NCBI GenBank assembly: GCA_023653785.1
Contig: JAMKCH010012370.1
Location: 1 to 64,000 of the forward strand
Length of the DNA: 64,000 nt
Direction: 5' to 3'
Source of the DNA: Ophioderma brevispina
Lineage: Eukaryota > Echinodermata > Ophiuroidea > Amphilepidida > Ophiodermatidae
Part shown: in pieces, positions 24,011-34,197 of the stretch
How the letters are laid out: each line of letters opens with the position of its first letter
Position numbering within the stretch: the first letter of the stretch is position 1
Position numbers and translations under genes: made by a program
Notes under the pieces: model-generated
Databases searched by the model: none
What the model was told of the DNA's origin: nothing
Seen by the model: only the letters and a program-made list of their open reading frames with translations

Positions 24011-24409
24011 AATAAAGTATGATAAGCGTGGTCACTGTGAGCACGAGCGGGCGGCAGTGGCCCGCGGGACTACTGCATATTATGTTTAAAGGACATTACA
24101 GCGGGGGGGGGGGATATTGCGACAGAACTTCGAAAACTGTGGAAATGCATTTGTTTTAACTTAGGCCATATAAAATTTCTCAAGGGAATAAGTGTGTAGC
24201 ATGTTCGCATATAATTGTATTTAATGTAGAATAAACGCGCTCAATAGTGAAGAAAGACTTATTGAGGAATTTGTCATACCGTCTCCCCCAAATAGACATA
24301 CAGCGATGACTCTCAAAATCTACAATAAAGTCAACTGATGTGGTTTACACTAGGCACAGAATAAACAAAGATCAATAATGTTTGGGTTTGAGGTCAAACT
24401 GTATTGATC

Positions 24410-24670
24410 ATGGTGCACAATATCACGCTTAAAATATGGGATATTCACCAAGAAAGGCTGTTTTGATCTCAAGTCGGAATTTTGATACGCACGTATAGAA
24501 ATTACAGAATCAGATAAAAAGTACTGCATTGTCTTTAATACACGGATTTCAAGCCAACCACTTGCAGGTTATGTTTGCATATCCATGCCAGTAACAAAAA
24601 TACAAAAATAAGAATTTTGATGATTTTTTCGATGTTTCGGATTAGCAAATCGCTGCTAATCCCTTTAACT
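24410..24670. repeat. Dispersed repeat related to 63.0-64.0 kb
   Basis: 24415-24530 ('atatcacgcttaaaat..', 'cggaattttgatacgcacgt', 'atagaaattacagaat') is the reverse complement of 63880-63995. Meanwhile 24555-24665 ('cacttgcaggttatgttt', 'gattagcaaatcgctgctaa') resembles 63185-63260 and 63765-63870 in direct orientation. The family therefore has foldback structure. Confidence 0.65.
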
Positions 24671-26970
24671 TATTAATGCGTCCAATATGAAATTATATCC
24701 CCGAATGCACTCCACTCATGCCTTATCCTATAGATGAGTTGACATGTGACGCCAACGCCGGTCAACGAACAAAGGACTGCCCGGCAGTATGCATGAGCAT
24801 CTGCAGGGCTTGTGCTTTTAAAATTGGCGCTCAATCAGGCGTGATAAGGTTATTGAATGCTGTAACTGTATGGGCATATTCTTCGCACCTCTAACATGTC
24901 AGTAGACCAGGTGCTAACTTGTGTTTGTAAACATTGATGTAACCTCATCTATACTTGAATGCTTTCATTAAAGGTGCTTGTTCCGATTTATGTGTATTGT
25001 ATTTTCTACTTGATATGAGAGCCTGGCACTTGCACATACACCCCAAGTACCGTGGGAAACAAACTTGCGGTTTTGATGATAGACGCAATGATGCATGTTG
25101 CAAAGCCCTATTCAATACTGTGCTAATATTGATGGTTAACCACTAAAACGGTCTTTTTTTTTTGTTTATATCTTGGGAATGAAATGGATTTGAGGGCTCA
25201 AATTTCAGGACGACAATGAGAAAAATACGGCCTTTCATCTGATATCAAAATCGATACTACTTCCGGGTAAATCAGGGGGGTCCCAAAGACGATCGGAACA
25301 CGCACCTTTAAGCATAGAATTGATTTTTCTCGACCATCGGACTACATGTTTCAATAGATTTAGCGTGGAATTTCAATTTCCACGCACGGCACATCCTCCT
25401 CATTCAATTCCATACCTTCGGAAAAGTACTAAGTGACACGGTGGGTTTTTATAACTTGTGTTGTGGGTTATCATTTTGTCATGAAAGACTAGCTGAACTT
25501 TCTCTCTTGACCTACACCATTTCCCTTACTTATGCCTCCAGTACCTCTTAGTCCATATTAAATTTCCCCCAAAACAAATTCCTTCAAATAAAAAAATTAA
25601 GACACACACATGGGATATTTTTAGCAAATCTTTTTTTTCAGTTTTTGCAGTAAAATCCGTTTGCGCGTTCATCTACTAGTGGGGAGCACCGTTTTGGGTC
25701 AGCCTGTAATATAGAAACATTGATATAACATTGTTAGGAAGATTTTCAGGATGTGGGGGGGGGGGGCAAACCGCGAAGCACCGAGTGGGAGGGTGGGGAG
25801 GCAGTGGGGGCGCCTTGAAGGGGGCATTCCCCGTTGTTTTTCTTGCCGCCCCCCCCCCCCGGCAGAAGAACAATGATGATTTTTACAAAATAATTTTTTA
25901 GTTTTTTTGGGTAAAAATCACCAAATTGGGCAAATATCAGCAATGTTGGGCCTAAATTTGTTAAAAATGTCAAACTTTGGAGTTTTTTGCCTCCAGAATT
26001 TTATTCACTTTACTTTGGATTTTATATTTGGTTAAAAATGTTAAATTATTTTGGTGGGGGGGGCCCAGCCGCCCCCTACTTCCCAAGCCTATGTATAATT
26101 CTTATATATAGAAGGCCTACTCAGATTGGTCATTCAAGGCTATATATATTAATGTAATGCTATTATATATATATTAATGAGCCATTCGGGGATACCAGAA
26201 GAAAGGTGGATTAATTACCATGACAGAAAATTCTCAGAAAGAGCTACCGTTTTAAAGATGTGACATGTCTCCCCATGGAAGAAAGATAAAGAAGGAAGCA
26301 CATCGTATCCGCTGACTTTTGATCGATCATCTGCCGCCCATAACGTAGTGACAGTCTCATTTGTATTTTGTTAATCGATGACAAAGACATCCAAGGTCAA
26401 CCCCATTGACTTCTATTGAGCTCAGATTTTAAAATATGTTAGTGGTGCAAAATGTTTTTTGTTGCGGTCTCTGAGAAAGAATGGACAATTTGAGTCCATT
26501 TTGAAGAATCGGAGATTATTTAAAGATTAACATTTCGTGATGACCTTTGACATTTGACGATTTTTGTGTTATATCTCCAAACCAGTTGTAAGGTAGTACA
26601 ACAAATATAACCTTTTTTAAATCCTTGTAACAAACGACCTTTGGTTACCTTTTTAACAGCTGTCCAAGCATTTTTTCCCGATTTTTTGACCCCTTATTAT
26701 GAATTTCCCCCCCCCCCTTCCTGGATTCCGCTCACATACGTTCATCACGAGGGGGACCCCCGCTAAATGTGGTCATTAACCTTCATATACGACAAATCCG
26801 CTGAGAAATGACTGCTCTGCTCTCACGGTCACGGATTGCTCCAACTAACGGAAAATATTCCTTTCAGTTAACATTGTTCATTAGGTTTGGGCGGATTTAA
26901 GTGGACAGTTGCAACCAAGAAAAAAAACCAGAGGGATGTGAAGAACAGTGAATATAACTGGGCATAGGCA
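24671..26970. other. Non-coding, with G/C homopolymer-rich repeat pieces
   Basis: Poly-G at 25756-25769 and poly-C at 25850-25860 bound a short 'ccgcgaagcaccgagtggg' element. A/T dinucleotide stretches occur at 26100-26180. The Pro/Gly-rich minus frames at 25676-25973 are translations of the homopolymers, not genes. Confidence 0.35.
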
Positions 26971-26976
26971 ACTGTA

Positions 26977-27140
26977 TAGGGAGTTCCGTAACCTGATCCA
27001 TCACACTTTTTCTGACACACTGATGATTGGAACAACCCTTCAAAGGAATAAGCCCTGTTTATTCCGTTAAAGATTCCGCATCCATAAGTGTGCCAGATAA
27101 GATGTGTGTCAGATGTTTCCAGGTTACGGAATCTCACACA
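26977..27140. mobile_element. Foldback/MITE-like element
   Basis: 'gttccgtaacctgatccatcacac' at the left and 'gtgtgtcagatgtttccaggttacggaat' at the right are imperfect inverted repeats. They continue inward as 'tctgacacactgatg' versus the complement of 'cataagtgtgccagat'. Together they give arms of about 45 bp in a 165-bp element with no ORF function visible. Confidence 0.45.
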
Positions 27141-28049
27141 TGGATATCGATTTGTGGATATACCCATTAACTAATCAAGTATATATATTGTAAATACCCA
27201 CAGCTTCGAGCATTCTACGTTCATTAGAAACATGACCGTCACATGACCCAGAAAGTAACCTGTCACTGCTAGTGCATTGGCATCATGGACCGACTCAAGA
27301 GCCGATGGACGTGGAGGAAGGAACGCCTCATCCTATCGATTATCTCCTATCCTGTACCCATGGAAGTGAACAAAAGGACGAATAGATGAAAGCATACCCG
27401 GGCTCACAAGCGCAAACTATACCGAACTTGGTGGTAACGTCAGGAACTTCAATCTATCATGCGATTGGAAGAGATTAAATTATTTGAATTGCTAATTTTT
27501 TAAATAGAAATGACTCTGTTTCTTGGACTGGGAATATGCGATGAAAAACGAAATCCCCATATTCCTTACCCACCTTTCCGGTAATTGCATTTTTGAAACA
27601 TGTATCGTCAAAAAAGCGGCAATGAGCTAATGCAGACACACACGAGTACCTACTTAACTAGACTTGTGGCGGTATACGTACGCAATGTATTTTCCTAAAA
27701 TGCGGACGCCAAACTAAAGTGCTTCTTCAAGGTGCTTCCTTTTTCCAAACTTGCGTCACCGAAAAACAGAGAAAGGGTATAATAAAAAAGGACCCTTGGT
27801 GCAAAATTAGACTAACTGCGATTTTCTCATTGAAAGATGGCAATGTATGAATTCCTGATAGCTTTCTCTTTGTCAAGCCTTTTTGGTTTAATGTCACCTA
27901 ATCGTATATTTTTAAAGTTAGTTTATCTTTTGTACTTGGCTATTTGACAATATGAGTTTTAAAAAATCAGCATTTACTACATGTAGTTGTGATTACTAGT
28001 ACGTCATAATCGTAAATTTTGTCTCTATGTTTGTTTTCTGTTTGTTTAG
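27141..28049. other. Non-coding region
   Basis: No supported gene or repeat structure. AT-rich. Confidence 0.35.
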
Positions 28050-28109
28050 AACGGGTTGCTGCCTATTCAGATTACCTTCTTGACGAATTTGGAGCGACAA
28101 CAGCTGAAG
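28050..28109 (+). CDS. Candidate small internal exon (20 codons)
   Basis: A good 3' splice signal (tgttttctgtttgtttag, ending at 28049) is followed by 60 bp open in one frame (RVAAYSDYLLDEFGATTAEG). A GT donor follows at 28110-28111 (gaag|gtgtga, a weak donor). The exon length is a multiple of three. There is no second exon nearby to test phase, and no family is recognised. Confidence 0.25.
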
Positions 28110-28311
28110 GTGTGATTTCAAAATATCATGGGGGGGCTATTATTTAAAAATAACCAACTAAAATTTACGATAGTCACATCAAATGCTCAATTCCAAAGTT
28201 AACATAAATCGTTTTGATGTATAGAGCAAAGCTTTATGTGTAGTATATAACAGTGCCATAGGACACTGTGTATAATAAAAATTCCAAATCCGGAATTTTA
28301 TAACAAAAGAT
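28110..28311. other. Short intergenic / LINE 3' tail
   Basis: AT-rich sequence downstream (on the minus strand) of the LINE stop codon at 28312. It includes a small hairpin, 'acagtgccataggacactgt', near 28250-28270. No poly-A tail is obvious. Confidence 0.35.
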
Positions 28312-29290
28312 TCATTTTCTATCTTCTTCTTCTTGCGTTTGAGGCAGCAGCCAAACATGTTGCAAACGGTGGAGCCAGATCACTGTTGATTGGTTGGGGT
28401 TTGAGAAGTCTATGTCCACCGGTGGACAAAAGGTAGGGCACTCATTGAGAATGTGATCCGCAGTCTGTGATGGAGAACCACATTGGCATGCTTGCGATGG
28501 CCGCAGCCCCCATCGGTGCATATTGCTGTTGAAGCGACCGACTCCTGTGCGAATCCGGTTTAAGGTGACCCATTCCTTGCGTGGAAGATTGCTACCAGGT
28601 GGTAGTTCTGTCATAGGTGTAATAGTGAGTTTTTCTGGTCTTGAAGTATCTAGCCAGGCAGTGTTCCATGTCTGTAAGATGTTCAATGGGGAGCTGGAGA
28701 GTTTAGCAGCGTGTCGACAGAAAGGTCAACAAGAGCACAGTCTCTGTCTGCCGAGCTGGCATGATTCTTTGACAGTGTTATGCAGCAGGTGCTTGTTGTC
28801 CAGCAGAGCCTTATTCACTAGTTTGTGCGTGTGGTGTTCTCTCCAAAGCACTGCAGGTGCAATGCCTGAAAGCACTGGTAGAAACTCAGATGGAGTAGGA
28901 CGGAGGCAACCAGTAATGGTTCTCAATGTCTCGTTGAGTACTGTGTCCAGCTTCTTTATGTGAGAGCTGTTGCACCATGCTGGGGCGGCATATTCAGCAG
29001 CGCTGTAGACCAGAGCCAAGGCGGTGATGTGTAGAGTCGTTGGGCTGGCACCCCATGAGGATCCAGCAAGTCGGCACAGGAAGTTATTCCTAACTCGAAG
29101 ATACCTTGGCGCATACGGACTCGAGGTGCTGCCGGTAAGTAAGCTGCCGGTCAAGTTTTACTCCCAGATAAGTTGGTGTAGGATTGTATGGCAGAGGCGC
29201 TCCATTGAGGTTGATTTGAAGCTGGCGATGAGCCTCTTTGGTGTTGAGGTAGAAGGCAGTAGCGGTGGTCTTGGCTTCGCCTCAGATTAA
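28312..29290 (-). pseudogene. LINE RT thumb and C-terminal Cys/His domain
   Basis: The frame at 29154-28726 reads RNNFLCRLAGSSWGASPTTL, then ALALVYSAAEYAAPAWCNSS, then LNETLRTITGCLRPTP, classical post-palm LINE sequence. After a frame change, 28686-28312 reads LPRKEWVTLNRIRTGVGRFN, then MHRWGLRPSQACQCG and SQTADHILNECP. This is a C-x-C-x..H-x4-C zinc-knuckle-like motif found at the C-terminus of many such elements. The stop is at 28312. The segment upstream (29155-29290) carries the YLGVKLDR-like block in other frames. Confidence 0.85.
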
Positions 29291-29349
29291 TGTTGCAAGG
29301 TCATGAGATATGCTGCCCAAGTAGGGACATATCTGCAGTAAGGGTATTC

Positions 29350-29994
29350 CTACTTTGTCCAGCTGGTTGTCCGAGTGGGGAAGGGCAAGATCGTCGGCGT
29401 ATCCATATTGTTTAGATGTTGTTTGAGGTAAAGCACTGATATACAACTTGTTGAACAGCATGGGAGCCAGCCAGCCAGTACAGATCCTTGTGGTACTCCG
29501 CTTTTCCTCAGACGACGCAGCGATACTCTGCCCATCACTTCGTCTTTAGAATAAAGCTATGGTTGCAAGCATTTTTGTAACATATGAATGGACAATGTGC
29601 GATCAGGATGGTCCTGAGACGCTTGAGTGTCAGGCCCTGGTGCCACACCGGTGTGTATATGCAGTAAGTTCACCACAAAGAGGACGCCTGACCGTCGACC
29701 GCGTTTCAAAGCTTTCCTCATATATGTTATCTGTGGCTTTACAATCTGGCGGACAGTGATCCGGCCCGGCGAAAATCCTGCTTGTTCGTCAGGCAGAGGG
29801 GTTCGACGACGGGCTCCAGCCGGGCCCGGATCATCCTCTCCAAATTTGAAGGGATCACACAGTAGTGATATTGGGGCGGTAGTTCTTAGGGTCGGCTGAC
29901 AGGATTGTTTTGTTTGGGGGAGTGCGATGATCGTAGCCCTCCTCCATCCATTTGGTAAGGCAAACATGTGTAGAACTCCTGAAGCCAATTCCAA
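29350..29994 (-). pseudogene. LINE reverse transcriptase core (fingers to YADD)
   Basis: 29994-29557 reads NGWRRATIIALPQTKQ, then PLPDEQAGFSPGRITVRQIV (fingers; the usual form is LPDEQAGFRPGRST). 29538-29350 gives SGVPQGSVLAG, the GVPQGS block. Just beyond, in a different frame at about 29370-29411, QYGYADDLALPHSD supplies the YADD catalytic box. All core RT motifs are therefore present, but spread over at least three frames. Confidence 0.85.
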
Positions 29995-29999
29995 AGACC

Positions 30000-31350
30000 A
30001 TCGTGGGCACAGTCCATTTTACGCTCCCATAGCAATCTGTACTGCTCGGACACCGCGCCGCCGATTCCGTATCAGCATCGCTAATTGGCCGGTTATTCTT
30101 AGAAATGCGCTACGTCATGGGGACTCCCAGCAGCCAAACGCTGTGTAAAGGCTTGAACAAGGAATGGAAAAAAAAAACGGTTTCTTGTCGGTACCCTGGA
30201 TATGCGAAATCGACAATGCAGTGTGGGTCGATCTGATGTTTAGAAATGGTTCCTCATTCAAAAAACACCCGTAGCTTCAATAGTTTTTGAGTGCCTTGGG
30301 GTTTTTTGTGACATGACGTGACAGCAGCAATCGATAAGTGAGCCAGCGATATTAAAATGAAAATGCTGATAAAGGCTTGTATGGATCGTATTTGTCACGT
30401 TTTTCGGTTTGTTCAAAAATAAACTAGTTATAATACTAGTCAGAGAACTAGACAATTAGTAGGAATATTTTGGTGCCGTAAATAGTTAGGATAGGCAAGT
30501 ATTTTTTTTGCGGCAATCTCCAGTTCGCATGTACAAAAAAATCCGATCAACCACTATCTGACACGTGTGTACGTGGTAGTTTCCCACTCTTGCCTCAGCG
30601 CTTATGGTGGTTGATAACTCCCTAGCGCGGTGAAGATTTGCCAAGGTTTGCCACGATTCAATTTTTCAATGGGCCGGCGCTGTGTGCCAAGACGGGACAC
30701 GTAATGGGGTGTGGGCCACATGCATTCAGGAACTCCGCGTATGTTATCAGGCCCCTGGGCTTTCCACTCTTTAGTTGGCTGATAGCAAAAGTAAGCTCAT
30801 CTAGTGAGAAGGAGGTGAAAGTGACCCCGTTTAAACGCCGGGGCTCGGACGAAGTTTGGTGACCTCTTTTTGACAGAGCGAGTGGGATCCTTTATCAACG
30901 TTCTTGAAACGACCATTTGCGAGGAATTGCTCAACAATTGAGTTGGCAGTCACTGGATATTTCGATGGTTTGGAATTTCTGCCGGTGAGGCGGTTAATGG
31001 TCTTCCAGGCCTTCCTGCTGGAGTGAGTGAAGTCGATTCCTTGGACCGTCTCCTCCCAGCGCTTACGGCGTTTCCTGTCCAAGCAGTTTGTCAGATCTGA
31101 AGCCCTGGATAACGCTTCTTCCCCGGCTTCAGAATTCAGGAATTCATTGTAAAGAGTATCACATTCCTCATCCCAGGATGGGATATAACTGCGACGACAG
31201 CCTCGTGGGATGGTCTTCTTTGCTATATTAATAAAGAGTTAACATAGTGCTGTGTAAGAATTGTCCAGGTTGGAGGAGGTTGGTGTCGGGAGGTTGGGCA
31301 CTTCTGAATCCACCAGGTTCTTAAACTGGTCCCAGTCTGCCTTGCGGAAG
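30000..31350 (-). pseudogene. LINE linker between endonuclease and RT
   Basis: The clearest part is 31082-30831: MDRKRRKRWEETVQGIDFTH, then SSRKAWKTINRLTGRNSKPS, a standard helix-rich linker. The region 30150-30640 has weaker homology and may contain an insertion, because it adds several hundred bases between linker and fingers relative to what I expect. Confidence 0.65.
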
Positions 31351-31352
31351 TT

Positions 31353-31982
31353 TCACCTTTTCACTGGCTTTGTTGGTACATGCTTAGCAAGGCTCTCCTG
31401 AGCGATCAGTGATGGTCTGTGTTGGGACTTCGGAAAGCGGTCGAGAACAGTACGGTGAACAGAGATGGTGTCGATGTTTGCAAAAGCATTTAAAGTTGTA
31501 TTCCACCTTCCAGAGTAGAAACTGTCTGGTTGCTTGGGGTCGTGCAAAAGTTGTACGCCGGATTTGGAAGCCCAGTCCTCTAGGTTAGCTCCGTCAGGGT
31601 TGGTATTCCTGTAACCCCAGGTAATGCTATGACTGTTAAAGTCACCAGCGTAAATGCAAGGTGCCCCATAAGTGGGTAGAGAGTCTGCTTGAAGCGGATG
31701 GTTAGGTGGCTTGTAGACATTGGTGACATGAACACCTGCAATTTGGGTTGTTGCCCATTCCAGGGTGGAGTCTGCAGGTGAGCTTGCAATTTGTTTCCAA
31801 TGGGCTGAGTTATTAGCAAAGGTGGCAATCCCATGGTTAGCGCTCTCAGTGTGTGCAGCTAGGGTGTAGCCGCAAATGTTCAGAATGGAACTGTCAGTAG
31901 CGTGTGTCTCTTGGAGGAGAATCGCAGTGACTTTATGCGTTTGTGTAAGGTGTTCGATGTAGTCAGGAGGAATTGTGGGCAC
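31353..31982 (-). pseudogene. LINE APE-type endonuclease domain
   Basis: A 209-codon open frame with endonuclease/exonuclease/phosphatase motifs in order: ILLQETHATD (catalytic Glu), ..HGIATFANN.., VTNVYKPPNHP, YAGDFNSHSITWGYRN (GDFNSH) and a downstream ..NTTLNAFANIDTISVHRT segment. The final S-D-H box falls after the frame is lost near 31353. The domain nicks target DNA to prime reverse transcription. The Met at 31982 is probably not the natural start, since such domains normally begin ~10-15 residues earlier. Confidence 0.9.
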
Positions 31983-32110
31983 AGGGTGGAAATGGAGTAC
32001 AGACTTTTTCTATTGATCGATGTTTGTCAATGATGACCTAAGCTAATAATTCTGGAGGGTGTGCAAAATTTCGTGCAGTGCCATTTTCAAGAAATCCAAT
32101 ATGGCCGCTA
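31978..32110. repeat. Inverted-repeat arm, left
   Basis: 'gtacagactttttctattgat', 'gacctaagc', 'ctaataattctgga' and 'gtgcaaaattt..gtg' recur as the reverse complement at 33370-33525. The homology seems to extend a few bases into the endonuclease reading frame (gtggaac../gaggaat..). Confidence 0.65.
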
Positions 32111-33369
32111 TCACTCTCAAATTCATTCAAATGGTCATAACTTTATGCACTAAATCCAGGTTTTAAAGCACGAGGAATCTTTTGGATCGGTTATTGACGT
32201 GATTTGATCACAACATTACCATCAAATTCAATATGGCCACCCTAAAACCCAATATGTCCTGAAATCATTCAAGCGACCATAGCTCATCCAGTATTTGTGC
32301 ATGAGGCATAATTCTTGCGCTCTATACCCAGGAAGAACTATTCTGACCTTTAAGTGTGTTTAAACAGCTGACCAATACAAGAGGAAGCCAATGTGGCTGC
32401 CTTTTAAGACGTTTAAAACTCAACAACTTTCAGGGTATATTACTAATATATTGGCCGTCATTTTGAATTTAGCTGTGATCAAAACAAATATACCAGATAC
32501 GAGTTATCAATGCCCAAAGGACAATACCTCTAATACCTTAATTTAACTTTAATAATCATTTTGGGGCTATAACTTAATAAATACAGATGCATGTAATTTA
32601 TAGGGTTTTAATAGAAGATAAAAAGGAAGCTCATAGTGGCCACATTCTAACATTTTGCCATGTCAAAGAAACAGAAAAGAAAAGCCCCAGATAAGAAGGT
32701 GCAATGGTCAAATATTTATCCAAGCCCTTAATTTTCACCTTTGTTATAAAATTAGTTGAGGTAACTACCATTACTCACCTATTCTAATGTAGGTTAACTA
32801 TTTTTAAAGGCGGCTGTATAAGATGCCATCTTGAATTTGAAATAGGTCAATTACAGAAAAATGCCAAAATAGAGTTTCTAGTGATTCAAGGATTTACAGT
32901 ACAATATCTCAAACGTGTAAAGCATAAAGCATGCATATAGGCAGTGGAATCAAGCCTCTAAACTGACAAAAATGTGCAGAACTTTTACTTGACAGTATCG
33001 GATGCGTGGAAAGCATTCTAGAGGTTGTCTAAAGTAAACACTTGCAGAGTGTGATCAATTGTAATAAAGATTTTGAAAACACCCGGCAGAACATAGTGTA
33101 GGGGTTCAGCTTGGATTCAAAGAGTCGTCGATTATAGTATTGTCGGTTATAATGAGGAGGTACGATTCATGTTAATGATGCGAGAGCATATTTGATCCGT
33201 TAGTTTATTTTTGAGCAGCCCCCAATTGGCTTTTCGTGGCAATTGTATGATGCAACTTTACATTACCAACACTTTCTCGTGCCTGAAACCACCGGAGAAG
33301 TACCCGAGAAATATAGTCTCTATCGGGAAATACTACTTAAGGGATTTTGAGTGATTTCTGTGAAATGGT
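32111..33369. other. Non-coding interior between inverted arms
   Basis: AT-rich with recurring short phrases ('aatatggcc', 'ccatcttgaatttga', 'gtggcc'). No ORF above background on either strand. Confidence 0.4.
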
Positions 33370-33545
33370 AGCCATAATTTGGGGTTTTCAAATACTGCCA
33401 CTCTAACTAAATTTGCACCACTGATCCAAAATTAGTGGCTTAGGTCCTAATGAACTAAAAATACTATCAATAGAAAAAGTCTGTACTTCATTCCATCCTT
33501 CAGGCTGTGTGCCTAAAGTTCCACCTGGACTATATGCTTAAATAC
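33370..33545. repeat. Inverted-repeat arm, right
   Basis: Reverse-complement partner of 31978-32110, followed by an A-rich run (33547-33560). It could be the terminal repeat of a 1.5-kb element or an inverted 5' fragment of another LINE copy. Confidence 0.6.
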
Positions 33546-33649
33546 GAAAAAAAAAAAAACAGTGGGGGAAGGGGGAGACAGAGACGAGACGAAATATACA
33601 GGACATGACAAACCAGGACAAACATGATGTCTGACGTAAAGACAAATAT

Positions 33650-34197
33650 TGGCACAGTTTGAAGAGCGCCCCCAATTTTCAAAATTTGATTATGTTTGCA
33701 CAGTTACAGTTGGTTAATTGTCTAGGAAAAATATACCTGCGAACGGAATGCTAAAAAATGCGATAGTTTATCAAAAATAAGGTTGTAATTAGAATTGGGA
33801 TTCCAGATTGGAATTAACGGCAGAGCTGAAAATGCGACCGTTTTATGTCCCGGCAATGATTGAAATAGTGCACCTCGAGAAATAAGAAACTTAACTTGAC
33901 TTGACCGAACTATTAAAAAAAAAAATAATGGTGGCGTACAGTACAGTGGCGCGAGTTCCCGGCTATTTCACATTGGGAAGGCCATTTTTCAGCAGGCCGT
34001 GAAATTATTATCGGGGATCCACGATATAATTATTCTAGTACCCAAAATTCCTTCGTTAGTGACACATAGACATTTCGAGCTACAACCATTCACGGTATAG
34101 TTTACTAGCCAGTTACCAATTGCACCGTGTAAAAATCTCCAAATTTTTGAAAAACATTGGGGCCGCCTTCAAAAAATGTGGCTAATATTGCTTAAGA
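33650..34197. repeat. Dispersed repeat, copy 2 (see 175-700)
   Basis: Direct copy of 175-700 with similar block order. It ends at the same point where the C-terminal coding region of the next LINE begins, on the opposite strand sense. Confidence 0.55.

Larger units (their letters stand above)
28312..31990 (-). mobile_element. Near-complete non-LTR retrotransposon (LINE) ORF2, frameshifted
   Basis: Reading 31982 to 28312 on the minus strand gives a continuous ORF2 order. First comes an APE-type endonuclease, then a linker (30831-31082), RT fingers (about 29557-29990), RT catalytic blocks (about 29350-29540), thumb (28726-29280) and a C-terminal Cys/His motif (28312-28686). Overall length (~3.7 kb) is normal for ORF2 of Jockey-superfamily elements. 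At least six frame changes interrupt it. No ORF1 is seen; homology stops near 31990, where an inverted-repeat segment begins. Clade not assigned. Confidence 0.9.

Noticed and set aside
25676..25973. Pro/Gly-rich minus-strand frames
   Set aside because: Direct translation of poly-G and poly-C runs.
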